From assembly GCA_030040475.1 (NCBI GenBank), contig JASHTQ010000199.1:1-11848 (forward strand): 11,848 bases of DNA, written 5' to 3'. Position 1 is the stretch's first letter. Each line of letters starts with the position of its first letter. The notes beneath the pieces are model-generated. The model did not search any database and was not told where the DNA came from. It worked only from the letters and a program-made list of their open reading frames with translations. This DNA comes from Streptosporangiaceae bacterium. GTDB lineage: Bacteria; Actinomycetota; Actinomycetes; Streptosporangiales; Streptosporangiaceae. Position numbers and translations under genes: made by a program. This document shows, in pieces, positions 1-9,101 of this stretch.

Positions 1-1572
1 GGGGTGCACGCCGAGGCGGTCGGCCACGATCTGCGCGAACGTGGTCTCGTGGCCCTGGCCGTGCCCGCAGGTCCCGGTGGTGACGATGACCTCGCCGGTC
101 GGGTCCATCCGCACCAGCGCGGTGTCGTAGCCGGGGGTCATCCGCATCCGCCGCTGCGACATCGTGGGGGTGCCGTAGGCGGTGCGTTCGGAGAAGCAGG
201 CGTAGCCGATGCCCGCTCGTCCCCCGGCGCCGCGGACCGCGTCGCGCTCGGCGTCCCACGCCTTGTCCCGCACGGTCCGCTCGGCCAGGTCGAGGGCCTC
301 CCGGTAGCTGCCCTCGTCGTAGGTGATCCCGTTCACTCCCCGGTAGGGGAACTCATCGGCGTTGATCAGGTTGCGCCGGCGCACATCGAGCGGGTCAAGG
401 CCAAGCGCCTGCGCCGCCTTCTCCATCAGCCGCTCCATGACCAGCACGATCTGCGGCCGCGACACGCCCCGGTAGGGGGCGGCCGGGGCCTTGTTGGTGG
501 CGATGGCCCGGCCCCTGGCCCGGTAGGCGGGGACCTTGTACACGCCGGGCAGCTCGGTCGCGGCCATCAGCGGCTCGACCGCGCAGGTGAAGGGGAACAC
601 GGAGTACGCGCCGGTGTCGCAGTCGATCTCCGCGTCCAGGCCGAGGATCCTGCCGTCGGAGTCGAACGCGGCCCTGGCGCGGTAGCGCTGCTCGTGGCCG
701 TGGAACGCGGCGGTCAGGTTCTCCTGCCTGTCCTCGGCCCAGCGCACCGGCCGGCGCAGCCGCAGCGCGGCCGCCGCCACGGCCACCTCCTCACGCCCGA
801 CCACGCACTTGAGGCCGAATCCCCCGCCGACGTCCGGGGCGATCACCCGGATGGTGCGCTCGGGCACGCCGAGGGCCTGCGCGACCCCCGACCGGACCTG
901 GTGCGGGACCTGGGTGGAGGCGTGCATCACGAGCTGGTCATCGCGGTCGTCCCATTCGGCCAGGCAGGCGCGTCCCTCAAGGGGCAGGGCGGCGACCCGG
1001 GCGCTGGCGAAGGTGCCGCCGACGGTGGCGGCGGCCGCGGCGAAGATCGCCGGCAGGCTGTCGTCGTCGAACATCAGCAGGTCGACCATGCGGTTGCCGG
1101 CGGCCGCCTCGTGCAGCCGGGGAGCGTCCCGCGAGCCGGCCGCGTCGATGCTGGTGACCGGGGGCTGCGGGTCCCAGTCCACCGCGACGAGCTCGGCCGC
1201 GTCCTCGGCCAGGTAGGGATCCTCGGCGATGACGACCGCGACCGGCTCGCCGACGAAGCGAGCGACATCCGCGGTCAGGATCGGCATCGGGGTGGGCACG
1301 AACTCATCCCGCTCGAGCAGCGCGAGCAGGTACGGATGGCCGAGGCTGGCGCCGGTGAAGACGCCGTGCACGCCGCCCAGTCCTGCCGCGGCCGCGGTGT
1401 CGATGGCGCCGATCCTGGCGTGGGCGTGCGGGCTGCGGACGAAGGCCGCGTGCAGCAGGCCGGGCCTGGCGAGGTCGGCGGTGAACCTGCCCCGGCCGAG
1501 CAGCATCCTGCGGTCCTCCTTGCGCGGCATCGCCGCGCCGACCCACTGGCTCACTCCCACCGGCTCACTCAC
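1..1572 (-). CDS. Molybdopterin-binding large subunit of a CO/xanthine dehydrogenase-family hydroxylase (partial, 3' end outside window)
   Basis: This is the first 524 residues of a large Mo-hydroxylase subunit (family usual length about 760-800), open across the left edge with no internal stop. The GTG start at 1572 overlaps the stop of the FAD-subunit gene by 8 bases, indicating translational coupling; in-frame GTGs at 1560 and 1554 are alternatives. Visible family motifs are the N-terminal GRGRFTADL and the pterin-site motif DVGGGFGLK (about residues 247-255). The active-site loop reads APYRGVSRP (Tyr367 to Arg372). Known family pattern: true CO dehydrogenase (form I CoxL) carries AYxCSFR and form II carries AYRGAGR. 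The loop here lacks the Cys that ligates copper and resembles form II or other xanthine dehydrogenase-like hydroxylases, so CO is an unlikely substrate. The real substrate cannot be told; an aromatic or N-heterocycle is possible given the neighbouring ring-cleavage operon, but that is inference. Confidence 0.9.
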   Translation of the reverse strand, partial: MSEPVGVSQWVGAAMPRKEDRRMLLGRGRFTADLARPGLLHAAFVRSPHAHARIGAIDTAAAAGLGGVHGVFTGASLGHPYLLALLERDEFVPTPMPILTADVARFVGEPVAVVIAEDPYLAEDAAELVAVDWDPQPPVTSIDAAGSRDAPRLHEAAAGNRMVDLLMFDDDSLPAIFAAAAATVGGTFASARVAALPLEGRACLAEWDDRDDQLVMHASTQVPHQVRSGVAQALGVPERTIRVIAPDVGGGFGLKCVVGREEVAVAAAALRLRRPVRWAEDRQENLTAAFHGHEQRYRARAAFDSDGRILGLDAEIDCDTGAYSVFPFTCAVEPLMAATELPGVYKVPAYRARGRAIATNKAPAAPYRGVSRPQIVLVMERLMEKAAQALGLDPLDVRRRNLINADEFPYRGVNGITYDEGSYREALDLAERTVRDKAWDAERDAVRGAGGRAGIGYACFSERTAYGTPTMSQRRMRMTPGYDTALVRMDPTGEVIVTTGTCGHGQGHETTFAQIVADRLGVHP

Positions 1573-2434
1573 CGGCCCGTCCCCGCTCGCTGGCCTCGGC
1601 CAGCGCCCTGGCGACCAGGGTGGCGGCCAGGGCACGGCGGTAGCCGGCGTCGCCGTGCGTGTCCTGCGGCGGGTCGATCTGGCTCGCGGCGTGCTCGCCC
1701 ATGGCCCGCCAGGTGTCGTCGGTGGCGGGCTGGCCGGCCAGCGGGCCGGCGTCGACCTCGACGGGCAGCGGGCCGACGCCGCCGAGCACCACCCGCCCGG
1801 ACCGGCAGAGCCCGCCGGCGATGTCGACGTCCACCGCCGCCGCGACGACGGCGAAGTCCCCCTGCCGCTGGGCGAACTCGGTCAGCACCGCCCGCGGCGC
1901 CGGCCTGGGGAAGCAGATCTCGGTGATCATCTCGTCGGGACCCGCCGCGGTCGTGTAGTACCCGAGCAGGAACTCCCCGGCCGGGATATCCCGGCGCCCG
2001 GCCGGCCCGGTCAGCACGATCCGCGCGCCGAGCAGCACCGCGAGCAGGCACCATTCGGAGGCCGGGTCGGCGTGGGCGAGGCTGCCGCCGAACGTGCCCC
2101 TGGCGCGGATCGGGTAATGCCCGATCCACCTGGCCGACCTGGCCAGCACGCCGAACCCGTCGCGGACGGCCGGATCGCTGTTGGTCTCGACGGCGCGGTG
2201 CGTGGTCAGCGCGCCGATGCGCAGCCCGCCGGCGGCGTCGGCTCGCAGGTAGCTCAGGCCCTCGATCCTGGTCACGTCGACGAGCGCGGCCGGCCTGGCG
2301 AGCCTGAAGTTCATCATCGGCACCAGGCTCAGCCCGCCGGCCAGGATCTTGGCCTCGTCGCCCAGTTCGGTAAGCAGCCCGACCGTCTCCTCGACGCTGT
2401 GCGCGCGATGATAGGCGAACGGCGCTGGCTTCAC
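1565..2434 (-). CDS. FAD-binding medium subunit of a CO/xanthine dehydrogenase-family hydroxylase (CoxM-like)
   Basis: A 289-residue protein, the normal size for a CoxM-type flavin subunit. It carries electrons from the 2Fe-2S subunit to the final acceptor through bound FAD. Both diagnostic FAD motifs are visible: [17 protein letters not shown] near residues 32-48 and [15 protein letters not shown] around residues 113-127. The start is GTG at 2434, preceded by GAGGAG four bases upstream. It is the first gene of the minus-strand unit and overlaps the start of the large-subunit gene. The 2Fe-2S small subunit that completes this family's trimer is not upstream, where a divergent promoter region lies, so it must follow the large subunit outside the window or be encoded elsewhere. 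The palindrome TGGTATACCA lies about 52 bases upstream of the start and may be its operator. Confidence 0.92.
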   Translation of the reverse strand: MKPAPFAYHRAHSVEETVGLLTELGDEAKILAGGLSLVPMMNFRLARPAALVDVTRIEGLSYLRADAAGGLRIGALTTHRAVETNSDPAVRDGFGVLARSARWIGHYPIRARGTFGGSLAHADPASEWCLLAVLLGARIVLTGPAGRRDIPAGEFLLGYYTTAAGPDEMITEICFPRPAPRAVLTEFAQRQGDFAVVAAAVDVDIAGGLCRSGRVVLGGVGPLPVEVDAGPLAGQPATDDTWRAMGEHAASQIDPPQDTHGDAGYRRALAATLVARALAEASERGRAGE

Positions 2435-2485
2435 CTGGCTCCTCGGGAACGCTCCGCTGGGTCCGCAGGGACGGTCCGGTTCATT

Positions 2486-2495
2486 TGGTATACCA
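2486..2495. promoter_or_regulatory. Perfect palindrome TGGTATACCA, candidate operator
   Basis: TGGTATACCA is its own reverse complement and sits in an AT-rich patch in otherwise GC-rich DNA, about 52 bases upstream of the FAD-subunit start codon. A 9/10 match, TGATATACCA, lies at 11184-11193, about 48 bases upstream of the SDR gene. With flanks included, 11 of 13 bases agree when the two are read in their gene orientations. The GT..AC half-site arrangement is reminiscent of GntR-family operators, but no regulator gene is in the window, so the assignment is inference. Confidence 0.5.
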
Positions 2496-2549
2496 TATTT
2501 CAGACGTTTCGTGAGCCCGTCACTCCGCGGGGCCCAGTGACCCCGGTTT

Positions 2550-2602
2550 CATGATCATGGCCAGTTTTATGTAAATATGACCGAATTCTGGCCATGATCA
2601 TG
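2550..2602. repeat. Perfect 15-bp inverted repeat with AT-rich 23-base loop
   Basis: The left arm CATGATCATGGCCAG (2550-2564) and right arm CTGGCCATGATCATG (2588-2602) are exact reverse complements. The loop (2565-2587) is AT-rich and contains TATGTAAATATGA. Each arm holds the self-palindrome CATGATCATG. It lies between two divergently transcribed genes, so it is not a terminator of either. It could be a dispersed intergenic repeat or miniature element, an operator pair, or a hairpin in the 5' leader of the crotonase gene. The AT-rich loop could hold a -10-like element for the rightward genes. No U-tract follows the right arm. Confidence 0.75.
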
Positions 2603-2643
2603 GAAGCCCCGCGCCGGCAGGCGAGGGGAGAGCCGGAGCCGAT

Positions 2644-3342
2644 ATGCCGCATCCGCACCTGACGGTCACAAGCAGCCCGGCCGGCTATCGCTGGCTCCGC
2701 CTGGACCGGCCGGAACGCCGCAACGCGCTGGACGTGAGCCTGATGGCCGCGGTACGGGACGCGCTCGCCGCAGAACCCGAGGTACCGGTCCTGCTCGGCA
2801 GCACCGACCCGGGGGTGTTCTGCGCAGGCGCCGACCTGACCATCACCGACTCCGAGCGCGCCGAGATCTCCGACATGATCTACGACTGCTGCCAGGCCAT
2901 GATCACCAGGCCAGGGCCGGTCATCGCCGTGCTGACCGGTCCGGCGGTGGGCGGTGGCGCGCAGCTCGCCGCGGCCAGCGACCTGCGGATCGCGGGTCCC
3001 GGGGCCAGGCTGCGCTGGATCGGCCCGCCGGGCCCGGACCTGGCGGTAGGGGCCTGGCTGCTGCCGGAGCTTGTCGGCCGCGGCGTGGCGATGGACCTGG
3101 TGCTGACCGGCCGCTGGGTAGACGCCGCGGAGGCGCTGGCCCTAGGCCTGGTCAGCCGCGTGGCGGAGGATCCTGGACGGTCCGCCGAGCAGATCGCCGC
3201 GGACCTGGCCGCCAGGGGGACCGGCGCGGGCGTCAAGGCCGTGACGGTCACCGGCGGCCTGCTGGACCGCCTGCAAGCCGAGCGCGAGGTCAACCGCTCG
3301 GCCTGGGCCCGCCTGATCGGGTCCGCCAGCCATGACCGGTAA
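2644..3342 (+). CDS. Enoyl-CoA hydratase/isomerase (crotonase)-family protein lacking catalytic glutamates
   Basis: A 232-residue protein, slightly short for the crotonase fold (usually about 255-290). The start is ATG at 2644 with GGAG eight to nine bases upstream. Fold and oxyanion-hole motifs are clear: RRNAL (26-30), FCAGADL (59-65) and GPAVGGGAQLAAASDLRIAG (99-118). In true enoyl-CoA hydratases the GGGxEL motif supplies one catalytic Glu and a following PE motif supplies the other. Here the first position is Gln107, and the second region (RWIGPPGPDLAVGAW, 124-138) has no Glu. Classical hydration is therefore unlikely; an isomerase, thioesterase, C-C lyase or binding role remains possible, as crotonase members vary. 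It overlaps the downstream acyl-CoA synthetase gene by 11 bases, so the two are probably co-translated and may share an acyl-CoA intermediate. The substrate is unknown. Confidence 0.85.
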   Translation: MPHPHLTVTSSPAGYRWLRLDRPERRNALDVSLMAAVRDALAAEPEVPVLLGSTDPGVFCAGADLTITDSERAEISDMIYDCCQAMITRPGPVIAVLTGPAVGGGAQLAAASDLRIAGPGARLRWIGPPGPDLAVGAWLLPELVGRGVAMDLVLTGRWVDAAEALALGLVSRVAEDPGRSAEQIAADLAARGTGAGVKAVTVTGGLLDRLQAEREVNRSAWARLIGSASHDR

Positions 3343-4894
3343 CCGGAACGTGGACCTGAGCCGGGCGGGCAGGCGGGGTACGTCAGTGAACGATTATCTG
3401 GGCTGGAGCGAGGCGGGCTGGCGGCGGCACCTGCCCGGCGTGGATGACATCCCGGCGTTTGTCGCCGGGCTTGGCGCCGAGACGATTCCGGCGCTGGCCG
3501 CGGCGGCCGCGGCGGCGGTGCCAGACCGGGTGGCGGCGGCGGTCGACGGGCAGGCGATCACGCACGCCGAACTTGACGCCGCGGCGGCCAGGGTGGCGGG
3601 CTGGCTGGCCGGCCGGGTCCGGCCCGGGGACAGGGTGCTGCTGTCGGCGGGATCGAGCATCGGTTTCGTCCGCTGTTACCTCGGCGCGCTGCGGGCCGGC
3701 GCGGTCGTCGTGCTCGCCAACCCCGGCTACACGGCCGCCGAACTCGGGCACCTGGCCGCCGACTCCGGGGCGGTGCTCGCCTTCGCCGATCGCGAGCCGG
3801 CCAGCAGGCTGCCCGCGCACCTTCCGGCGGTCGACGTCGCCGACCTGCCGGACTCCGGCCCGGCCGGCGACGTGGTGGCGCGCCCGCAGGACACCGCCCT
3901 GCTCGCCTACACCTCCGGCACGACCGGCAGGCCCAAGGGCGCGCCGCTGACGCACCGCGAGGTGGCGGTCTCGATCCGGGCCGCGATGGCCGCCTGGCGG
4001 TGGCAGGCCGACGAGGTGCTCGTGCACGCGCTGCCGCTGTATCACCAGCACGGCCTCGGCGGCCTGAACACGGCGCTGATCGCGGGCAGCACCGTGCACA
4101 TCAGGTCCAGGTTCTCGCCGGAAGACCTGGCGGCCACGATCGCGGGCACCCGGGCGACCGCGCTGTTCGCCGTGCCCACCATCTACCAGTCCCTGACCGA
4201 CTCCGCCGCGGCGGCCGAACCTGCGCTGCGCGAGCTGCGGCTCGCGGTGTGCGGCTCGGCACCGCTGAGCCCGGCGCTCGCCGGCCGGCTGGCCGAGGCG
4301 CTCGGGCGGGTGCCGCTGATCAGGTACGGCACCACCGAGTCCGGGCTCGACGTGTCCAACCCGGTCGACGACCCGCGCGGCGACACGGTCGGGATGCCGC
4401 TGCCCGGCGTGCAGGCCAGGATCGCCGCCGAGCCCGGCGCGGACGGCGAGATCGGTGTCCGCGGGCCGCAGGTGTTCGCCGGCTACTGGCGCGACCCGGC
4501 CGCGACCGCCGCCGCGCTCGCCCCGGACGGCTGGTTCCGCACCGGGGACATCGGCGCGGTGGACCCGCAGACCGGGCACCTGAGGATCCGCGGCCGGATC
4601 AAGGAGATGATCATCACCGGCGGGCTCAACGTCTACCCGCGCGAGGTCGAGATCGTCCTTGAGGCCCATCCGTCGGTGGCGGAGGCGGCGGTGACCGGGC
4701 TGCCCGACGATCACTGGGGCGAGCAGGTGACCGCCTGGGTCGTGCTCCGCGACGGGCACCCGTTCGACGAGGCCGCGCTCATCGCGCACGCCCGCACCCA
4801 GCTGGCCGCCTACAAGTGCCCCAAGCGGGTGTTCGCGCTGGCCGCGCTGCCCCGCAACCAGCTGGGCAAGATCGTCAGGAGCGCGCTGGCCTGA
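3332..4894 (+). CDS. AMP-forming acyl-CoA synthetase, malonyl-CoA synthetase (MatB)-like
   Basis: A 520-residue member of the acyl-adenylate/ANL family, which activates a carboxylic acid with ATP and joins it to CoA. The motifs are complete: P-loop YTSGTTGRPKG (193-203), RYGTTESG (331-338), GYWRDPA followed by GWFRTGD (400-406), hinge region GRIKEMIITGGLNVYPREVE (421-440), and the C-terminal NQLGKI with catalytic Lys513. The central stretch LPLYHQHGLGGLN (234-246), HIRSRFSPEDL and FAVPTIYQSL is strongly reminiscent of malonyl-CoA synthetase MatB, so a small dicarboxylate or short-chain acid is a reasonable guess, but specificity cannot be read directly. I take ATG 3332, which overlaps the crotonase stop (3340-3342); GTG 3386 is an alternative that removes 18 poorly conserved-looking residues. 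The stop is at 4892-4894, followed by a hairpin terminator. Confidence 0.9.
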   Translation: MTGNRNVDLSRAGRRGTSVNDYLGWSEAGWRRHLPGVDDIPAFVAGLGAETIPALAAAAAAAVPDRVAAAVDGQAITHAELDAAAARVAGWLAGRVRPGDRVLLSAGSSIGFVRCYLGALRAGAVVVLANPGYTAAELGHLAADSGAVLAFADREPASRLPAHLPAVDVADLPDSGPAGDVVARPQDTALLAYTSGTTGRPKGAPLTHREVAVSIRAAMAAWRWQADEVLVHALPLYHQHGLGGLNTALIAGSTVHIRSRFSPEDLAATIAGTRATALFAVPTIYQSLTDSAAAAEPALRELRLAVCGSAPLSPALAGRLAEALGRVPLIRYGTTESGLDVSNPVDDPRGDTVGMPLPGVQARIAAEPGADGEIGVRGPQVFAGYWRDPAATAAALAPDGWFRTGDIGAVDPQTGHLRIRGRIKEMIITGGLNVYPREVEIVLEAHPSVAEAAVTGLPDDHWGEQVTAWVVLRDGHPFDEAALIAHARTQLAAYKCPKRVFALAALPRNQLGKIVRSALA

Positions 4895-4918
4895 GGTGAA
4901 GGCGGGCGCGGGAGAGCC

Positions 4919-4971
4919 ACCACCCCCCGTTCGGTAGAAAAGATCTTGAATTCTTCCGAACGGACGGTGGT
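4919..4971. terminator. Long hairpin between convergent genes, probable bidirectional terminator
   Basis: CCGTTCGG (4927-4934) and CCGAACGG (4956-4963) are perfect reverse complements. Outside them, ACCACC (4919-4924) pairs with GGTGGT (4966-4971) across a small internal bulge. Inside, AGAA pairs with TTCT around a loop containing the palindrome AAGATCTT. The hairpin fills the 88-base gap between the stop of the acyl-CoA synthetase gene (4894) and that of ligC (4983), which face each other. There is no strong U-tract on either side, as is common in actinomycetes, so termination in both directions is inferred from stem and position. Confidence 0.75.
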
Positions 4972-4982
4972 ATCGGCCTCGG

Positions 4983-5933
4983 CTATCCCTCTGCGGCGAG
5001 TTGTATCTCCAGTTCGCCCAGCACGCGGTAGCACGGGAGGACCTCGCGGACGCTGGAATTCGGCTCGCGGCCCTCGCGGATCGCCGAGACGAACTCGCGG
5101 TCCTGCAGCTCGATCCCGTTTGTCGATACGTCGACCTTGGACACGTCGATCGGCTCCTCGCGCCCGGTGACCAGGTCGTCGTAGCGGGCAATGTAGGTGC
5201 CGTTGTCGCAGATGTAGCGGAAGAAGCTGCCGAGCGGGCCGTCGTTGTTGAAGCTCAGCGACAGCGTGCAGATCTTCGCGCTCGGCGTTCGCAGCTGGAT
5301 CGACATGTCCATCGCGATCCCGAGCCCGGGGTTGACCGGCCCCTGCACGGCGTGCGCGATCCGGACCTCCTCGCCGGTCTGGTACCGGAACAGGTCGACG
5401 GTGTGCGCGGCGTGGTGCCAGAGCAGGTGATCGGTCCAGCTGCGCGGCTGGCCGAGGGCGTTGGAGTTGGTGCGGCGGAAGAAGTAGGTCTGCACGTCCA
5501 TCTGCTGGATCGACAGCTCGCCCGCCGCGATCCGGCGGTGGACCCACTGATGCGACGGGTTGAACCGCCGGGTGTGCCCGACCATGCAGGTCAGGCCGGT
5601 CTCCTGCTGGACCCGCCGGACTTGCTCCGCGTCCGCCCAGCTGTCGGCGAGCGGGATCTCGACCTGGACGTGCTTGCCCGCCCGCATCGCGGCGACGGAC
5701 TGCCGCGCGTGCAGCTGGGTCGGGGTGCACAAGATGACGGCGTCCACGTCGTCGCTGCGCAGCGCGTCGTCGAGATCGGTCGATGCGTGGGCGGCGCGGT
5801 ACTTCTCCGCGACCTCCTGCGCCTGCTCCAGCCTGCGGCTGATCACCCACGTGACGGAGACGCCGTCGATGACCGCGAGGGCGTCCAGGTGCTTGATGCC
5901 GAACGCGCCGGCTCCGGCGACTGCGATGCGCAT
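4983..5933 (-). CDS. ligC: 4-carboxy-2-hydroxymuconate-6-semialdehyde dehydrogenase
   Basis: A 316-residue Gfo/Idh/MocA-family oxidoreductase. It oxidises the hemiacetal of 4-carboxy-2-hydroxymuconate-6-semialdehyde, the ring-opening product of LigAB, to 2-pyrone-4,6-dicarboxylate with NAD(P)+. Seen: an N-terminal Rossmann motif GAGAFGIKHLD (residues 7-17), the family's AGKHVQVEIPLADSW, then MVGHTRRFNPSHQ, SWTDHLLWHHAAHTVDLF and FFRYICDNGTYIARYDDLV. These stretches closely match what I recall of Sphingobium LigC, and the length agrees (about 315). The start is ATG 5933, giving MRIAVAGAG; the frame stays open upstream but only antiparallel to ligB sequence. AAGGGAG lies 11 bases before the ATG. 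It is the last gene of the lig operon, 17 bases after ligB, and ends against the hairpin at 4919-4971. Confidence 0.95.
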   Translation of the reverse strand: MRIAVAGAGAFGIKHLDALAVIDGVSVTWVISRRLEQAQEVAEKYRAAHASTDLDDALRSDDVDAVILCTPTQLHARQSVAAMRAGKHVQVEIPLADSWADAEQVRRVQQETGLTCMVGHTRRFNPSHQWVHRRIAAGELSIQQMDVQTYFFRRTNSNALGQPRSWTDHLLWHHAAHTVDLFRYQTGEEVRIAHAVQGPVNPGLGIAMDMSIQLRTPSAKICTLSLSFNNDGPLGSFFRYICDNGTYIARYDDLVTGREEPIDVSKVDVSTNGIELQDREFVSAIREGREPNSSVREVLPCYRVLGELEIQLAAEG

Positions 5934-5950
5934 GGGTCTGGTTCGCTCCC

Positions 5951-7184
<1,234 letters not shown>

Positions 7185-7188
<4 letters not shown>

Positions 7189-8081
7189 CTGGCCTCCCAG
7201 TACAGGCGCTGCGGGTTGTCGACGAGCAGCCGGCGCTGCAGGTCGGCGGTGGGGGCGATCCGCGGGACGATGTCGACGAGCGCGCCGTCGTCGGGCATGT
7301 GGCTCTTCATGTTCGGGTGCGGCCAGTCGGTCCCCCACAGCACCCGGTCGGGGAACGCCCGCACGATGTGGCGGGCGAACGGGACGAAGTCGTCGTACGT
7401 CGGCGGCCCGGACACCGACAGCCGCTCCGCGCCGCTGACCTTGGCCCAGACGTTCTCGTTCTCGCGCATGAAGCGGTTGAACAGCTCGAAGCCGGTGCCG
7501 TCGAGCGGCTGGGTCACGTCCGGCCGTCCCATGTGGTCGACGACGACGACCGTGGGCATGGAGGTGAAAAGCTGCCAGCGTTCGGCCAGGTCGGGGGCCT
7601 CGAAGTAGACGACGATGTGCCATCCGAGTTCGGCGACCGCCTCGACCAGTCCGTTGTAGTAATCGTCGGGCTTGGGGTCGGCCAGGCGGCGCACGAAGTT
7701 GAACCTGATGCCGCGCACGCCGGCCGCGTGCAGGTCTTCGAGCTCCTTGTCCGATACGCCGGGCTTCACGGTGGCCACACCGCGGGCCCGGTCCCCCGCC
7801 GTCAGCAGCGCGTCCACCAGGGCGCGGTTGTCGGCGCCGTGGCAGGTCGCCTGGACGATGACGTTGCGGTCGAAGCCGAGGAAGTCGCGCCGCTCGAACA
7901 GCACCTCCTTGGGCGCGTCGGTCGGCGTGTACTTGCGCTCCGGCGCGTACGGGAAGACGTCGCCCGGGCCGAACACGTGGCAGTGGGCGTCGACGGCGCC
8001 GGGCGGCGGGACGAAGGCCGGCTTGCTCGGGTTCGGGTCGAAGGTGAGCCAGTCCGCGTCCGGGGTGAAGGTGGCGGGCAT
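7185..8081 (-). CDS. ligI: 2-pyrone-4,6-dicarboxylate hydrolase (lactonase)
   Basis: A 298-residue member of the amidohydrolase superfamily that hydrolyses 2-pyrone-4,6-dicarboxylate to 4-oxalomesaconate. Seen: VDAHCHVFGP with His33 and His35 (the HxH pair), the phosphate-like anion-binding stretch GVRGIRFNFVRR (121-132), VVDHMGRPDV with His183, and GTDWPHPNM with Asp252, matching the Asp that serves as general base in Sphingobium LigI (Asp248 there). The family is notable among amidohydrolases for not needing a divalent metal. The start is ATG 8081, immediately before the upstream ligJ stop (8082-8084, no overlap), with GAGG eight bases upstream. The end overlaps ligA by four bases. Confidence 0.95.
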
Positions 8082-9101
8082 CTACCGTCCTCGTGCCTGT
8101 AGGGCCTGATCGAGCCGCGGGTACACGCGCCGGGCGTTGCCCTCGTACACGTTCGCTCGGTCGGCCGCCGAGATGCTTGCCGCGTCGATGTACCGCTTGG
8201 TGTCGTCGAAGTAGTGGCCGGTCTGCGGGTCGATGCCGCGGACGGCGCCCACCATCTCCGACCCGAACAGGACGTTGCCCGGGTCGATGACCTGCAGCAG
8301 CAGGTCGATGCCCGGCTGGTGGTAGACGCAGGTGTCGAAGCACACGTTCGCCATCACGTGCTCGGCCAGCGGCGGCTTGTTCAGCATGTCGGCAAGCCCG
8401 CGATAGCGCCCCCAGTGGTAGGGGACCGCCCCGCCGCCGTGCGGGATCACGAGCCGGAGTTCGGGGAAGTCCGCGAACAGGTCACCCTCGACGAACTGCA
8501 TGAACGCGGTGGTGTCCGCGTTGATGTAGTGCGCGCCCGTGGCGTGGAACACGGGGTTGGCGCTGCTGGACACGTGCACCATGGCCGGCACGCCGAGCTC
8601 GACCATCTTCTCGTAGATCGGGTACCAGTACCGGTCGGTCAGCGGCGGGGACGTCCAGTACCCCCCGCTCGGGTCCGGGTTGAGGTTGCAGCCGACGAAC
8701 CCGAGCTCGAGCACGCACCGCTCGAGTTCGGCCACCGACGCCTTCAGCCCGGCGCCCGGCGACTGCGGCAGCTGGCAGACGCCGGCGAACGTCTCGGGGA
8801 ACAGCCCGACGACGCGCGCGATCAGGTCGTTGCAGGCCCGCGACCACTCCTCGCTGACCCGCTCGTCGCCGAGGTGGTGGGCCATGGCCGAGGCGCGCGG
8901 CGAGAAGATCGTCATGTCCGCGCCGCGCTCGCGGATCAGCCTGAGCTGGTTCTGCTCGATCGACTCGCGGATCTCGTCGTCGGTTATATCCGGGTAGGCG
9001 GGGGCCGGGCGGCCCTCGGCGAAGCTTTCGAGTTGGGCCTTGCGCCAGGCGCCGTGCTGCGGCGGGGCGGTCGTGTAGTGACCATGGCAGTCGATGATCA
9101 T
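8082..9101 (-). CDS. ligJ: 4-oxalomesaconate hydratase
   Basis: A 339-residue amidohydrolase-superfamily hydratase, matching the family length of about 341. It adds water across the double bond of the LigU product to form 4-carboxy-4-hydroxy-2-oxoadipate. Seen: MIIDCHGHY at the N-terminus with the metal-binding HxH (His6, His8), then SPRASAMAHHLGDE, GFVGCNLNPDPSGGYW, MVHVSSSANPVFH, VIPHGGGAVPYHWGRYRG and LFGSEMVGAVRG. These match what I recall of LigJ closely. The start ATG 9101 overlaps the ligU stop as ATGA, with GGGAAG eight bases upstream. The frame is open for another 78 residues upstream but that part reads as low-complexity Arg/Ala shadow of ligU, so the internal ATG is correct. Confidence 0.94.
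   Translation of the reverse strand: MIIDCHGHYTTAPPQHGAWRKAQLESFAEGRPAPAYPDITDDEIRESIEQNQLRLIRERGADMTIFSPRASAMAHHLGDERVSEEWSRACNDLIARVVGLFPETFAGVCQLPQSPGAGLKASVAELERCVLELGFVGCNLNPDPSGGYWTSPPLTDRYWYPIYEKMVELGVPAMVHVSSSANPVFHATGAHYINADTTAFMQFVEGDLFADFPELRLVIPHGGGAVPYHWGRYRGLADMLNKPPLAEHVMANVCFDTCVYHQPGIDLLLQVIDPGNVLFGSEMVGAVRGIDPQTGHYFDDTKRYIDAASISAADRANVYEGNARRVYPRLDQALQARGR

Noticed and set aside
1..1572. True aerobic CO dehydrogenase (form I CoxL)
   Set aside because: The active-site loop reads PYRGVSR and lacks the AYxCSFR motif with the copper-ligating cysteine.
4..1926. A 640-codon open frame on the plus strand
   Set aside because: It is the antisense shadow of the Mo-hydroxylase large subunit; its sequence is low-complexity Gly/Arg/Ala/Pro with no family motif, a common artefact of GC-rich DNA.
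2550..2602. Rho-independent terminator
   Set aside because: It lies between the start codons of two divergent genes, with no gene ending into it and no U-tract after the stem.
2644..4894. Ferulate-to-vanillin pair (feruloyl-CoA synthetase plus hydratase/aldolase) feeding protocatechuate
   Set aside because: Attractive in context, but the crotonase lacks the catalytic glutamate needed for hydration/aldol cleavage and the ligase looks more like MatB than feruloyl-CoA synthetase.
3383..5191. A 602-codon open frame on the minus strand
   Set aside because: It lies antisense to the acyl-CoA synthetase, which has complete ANL motifs, and crosses the terminator hairpin; no recognisable motif.
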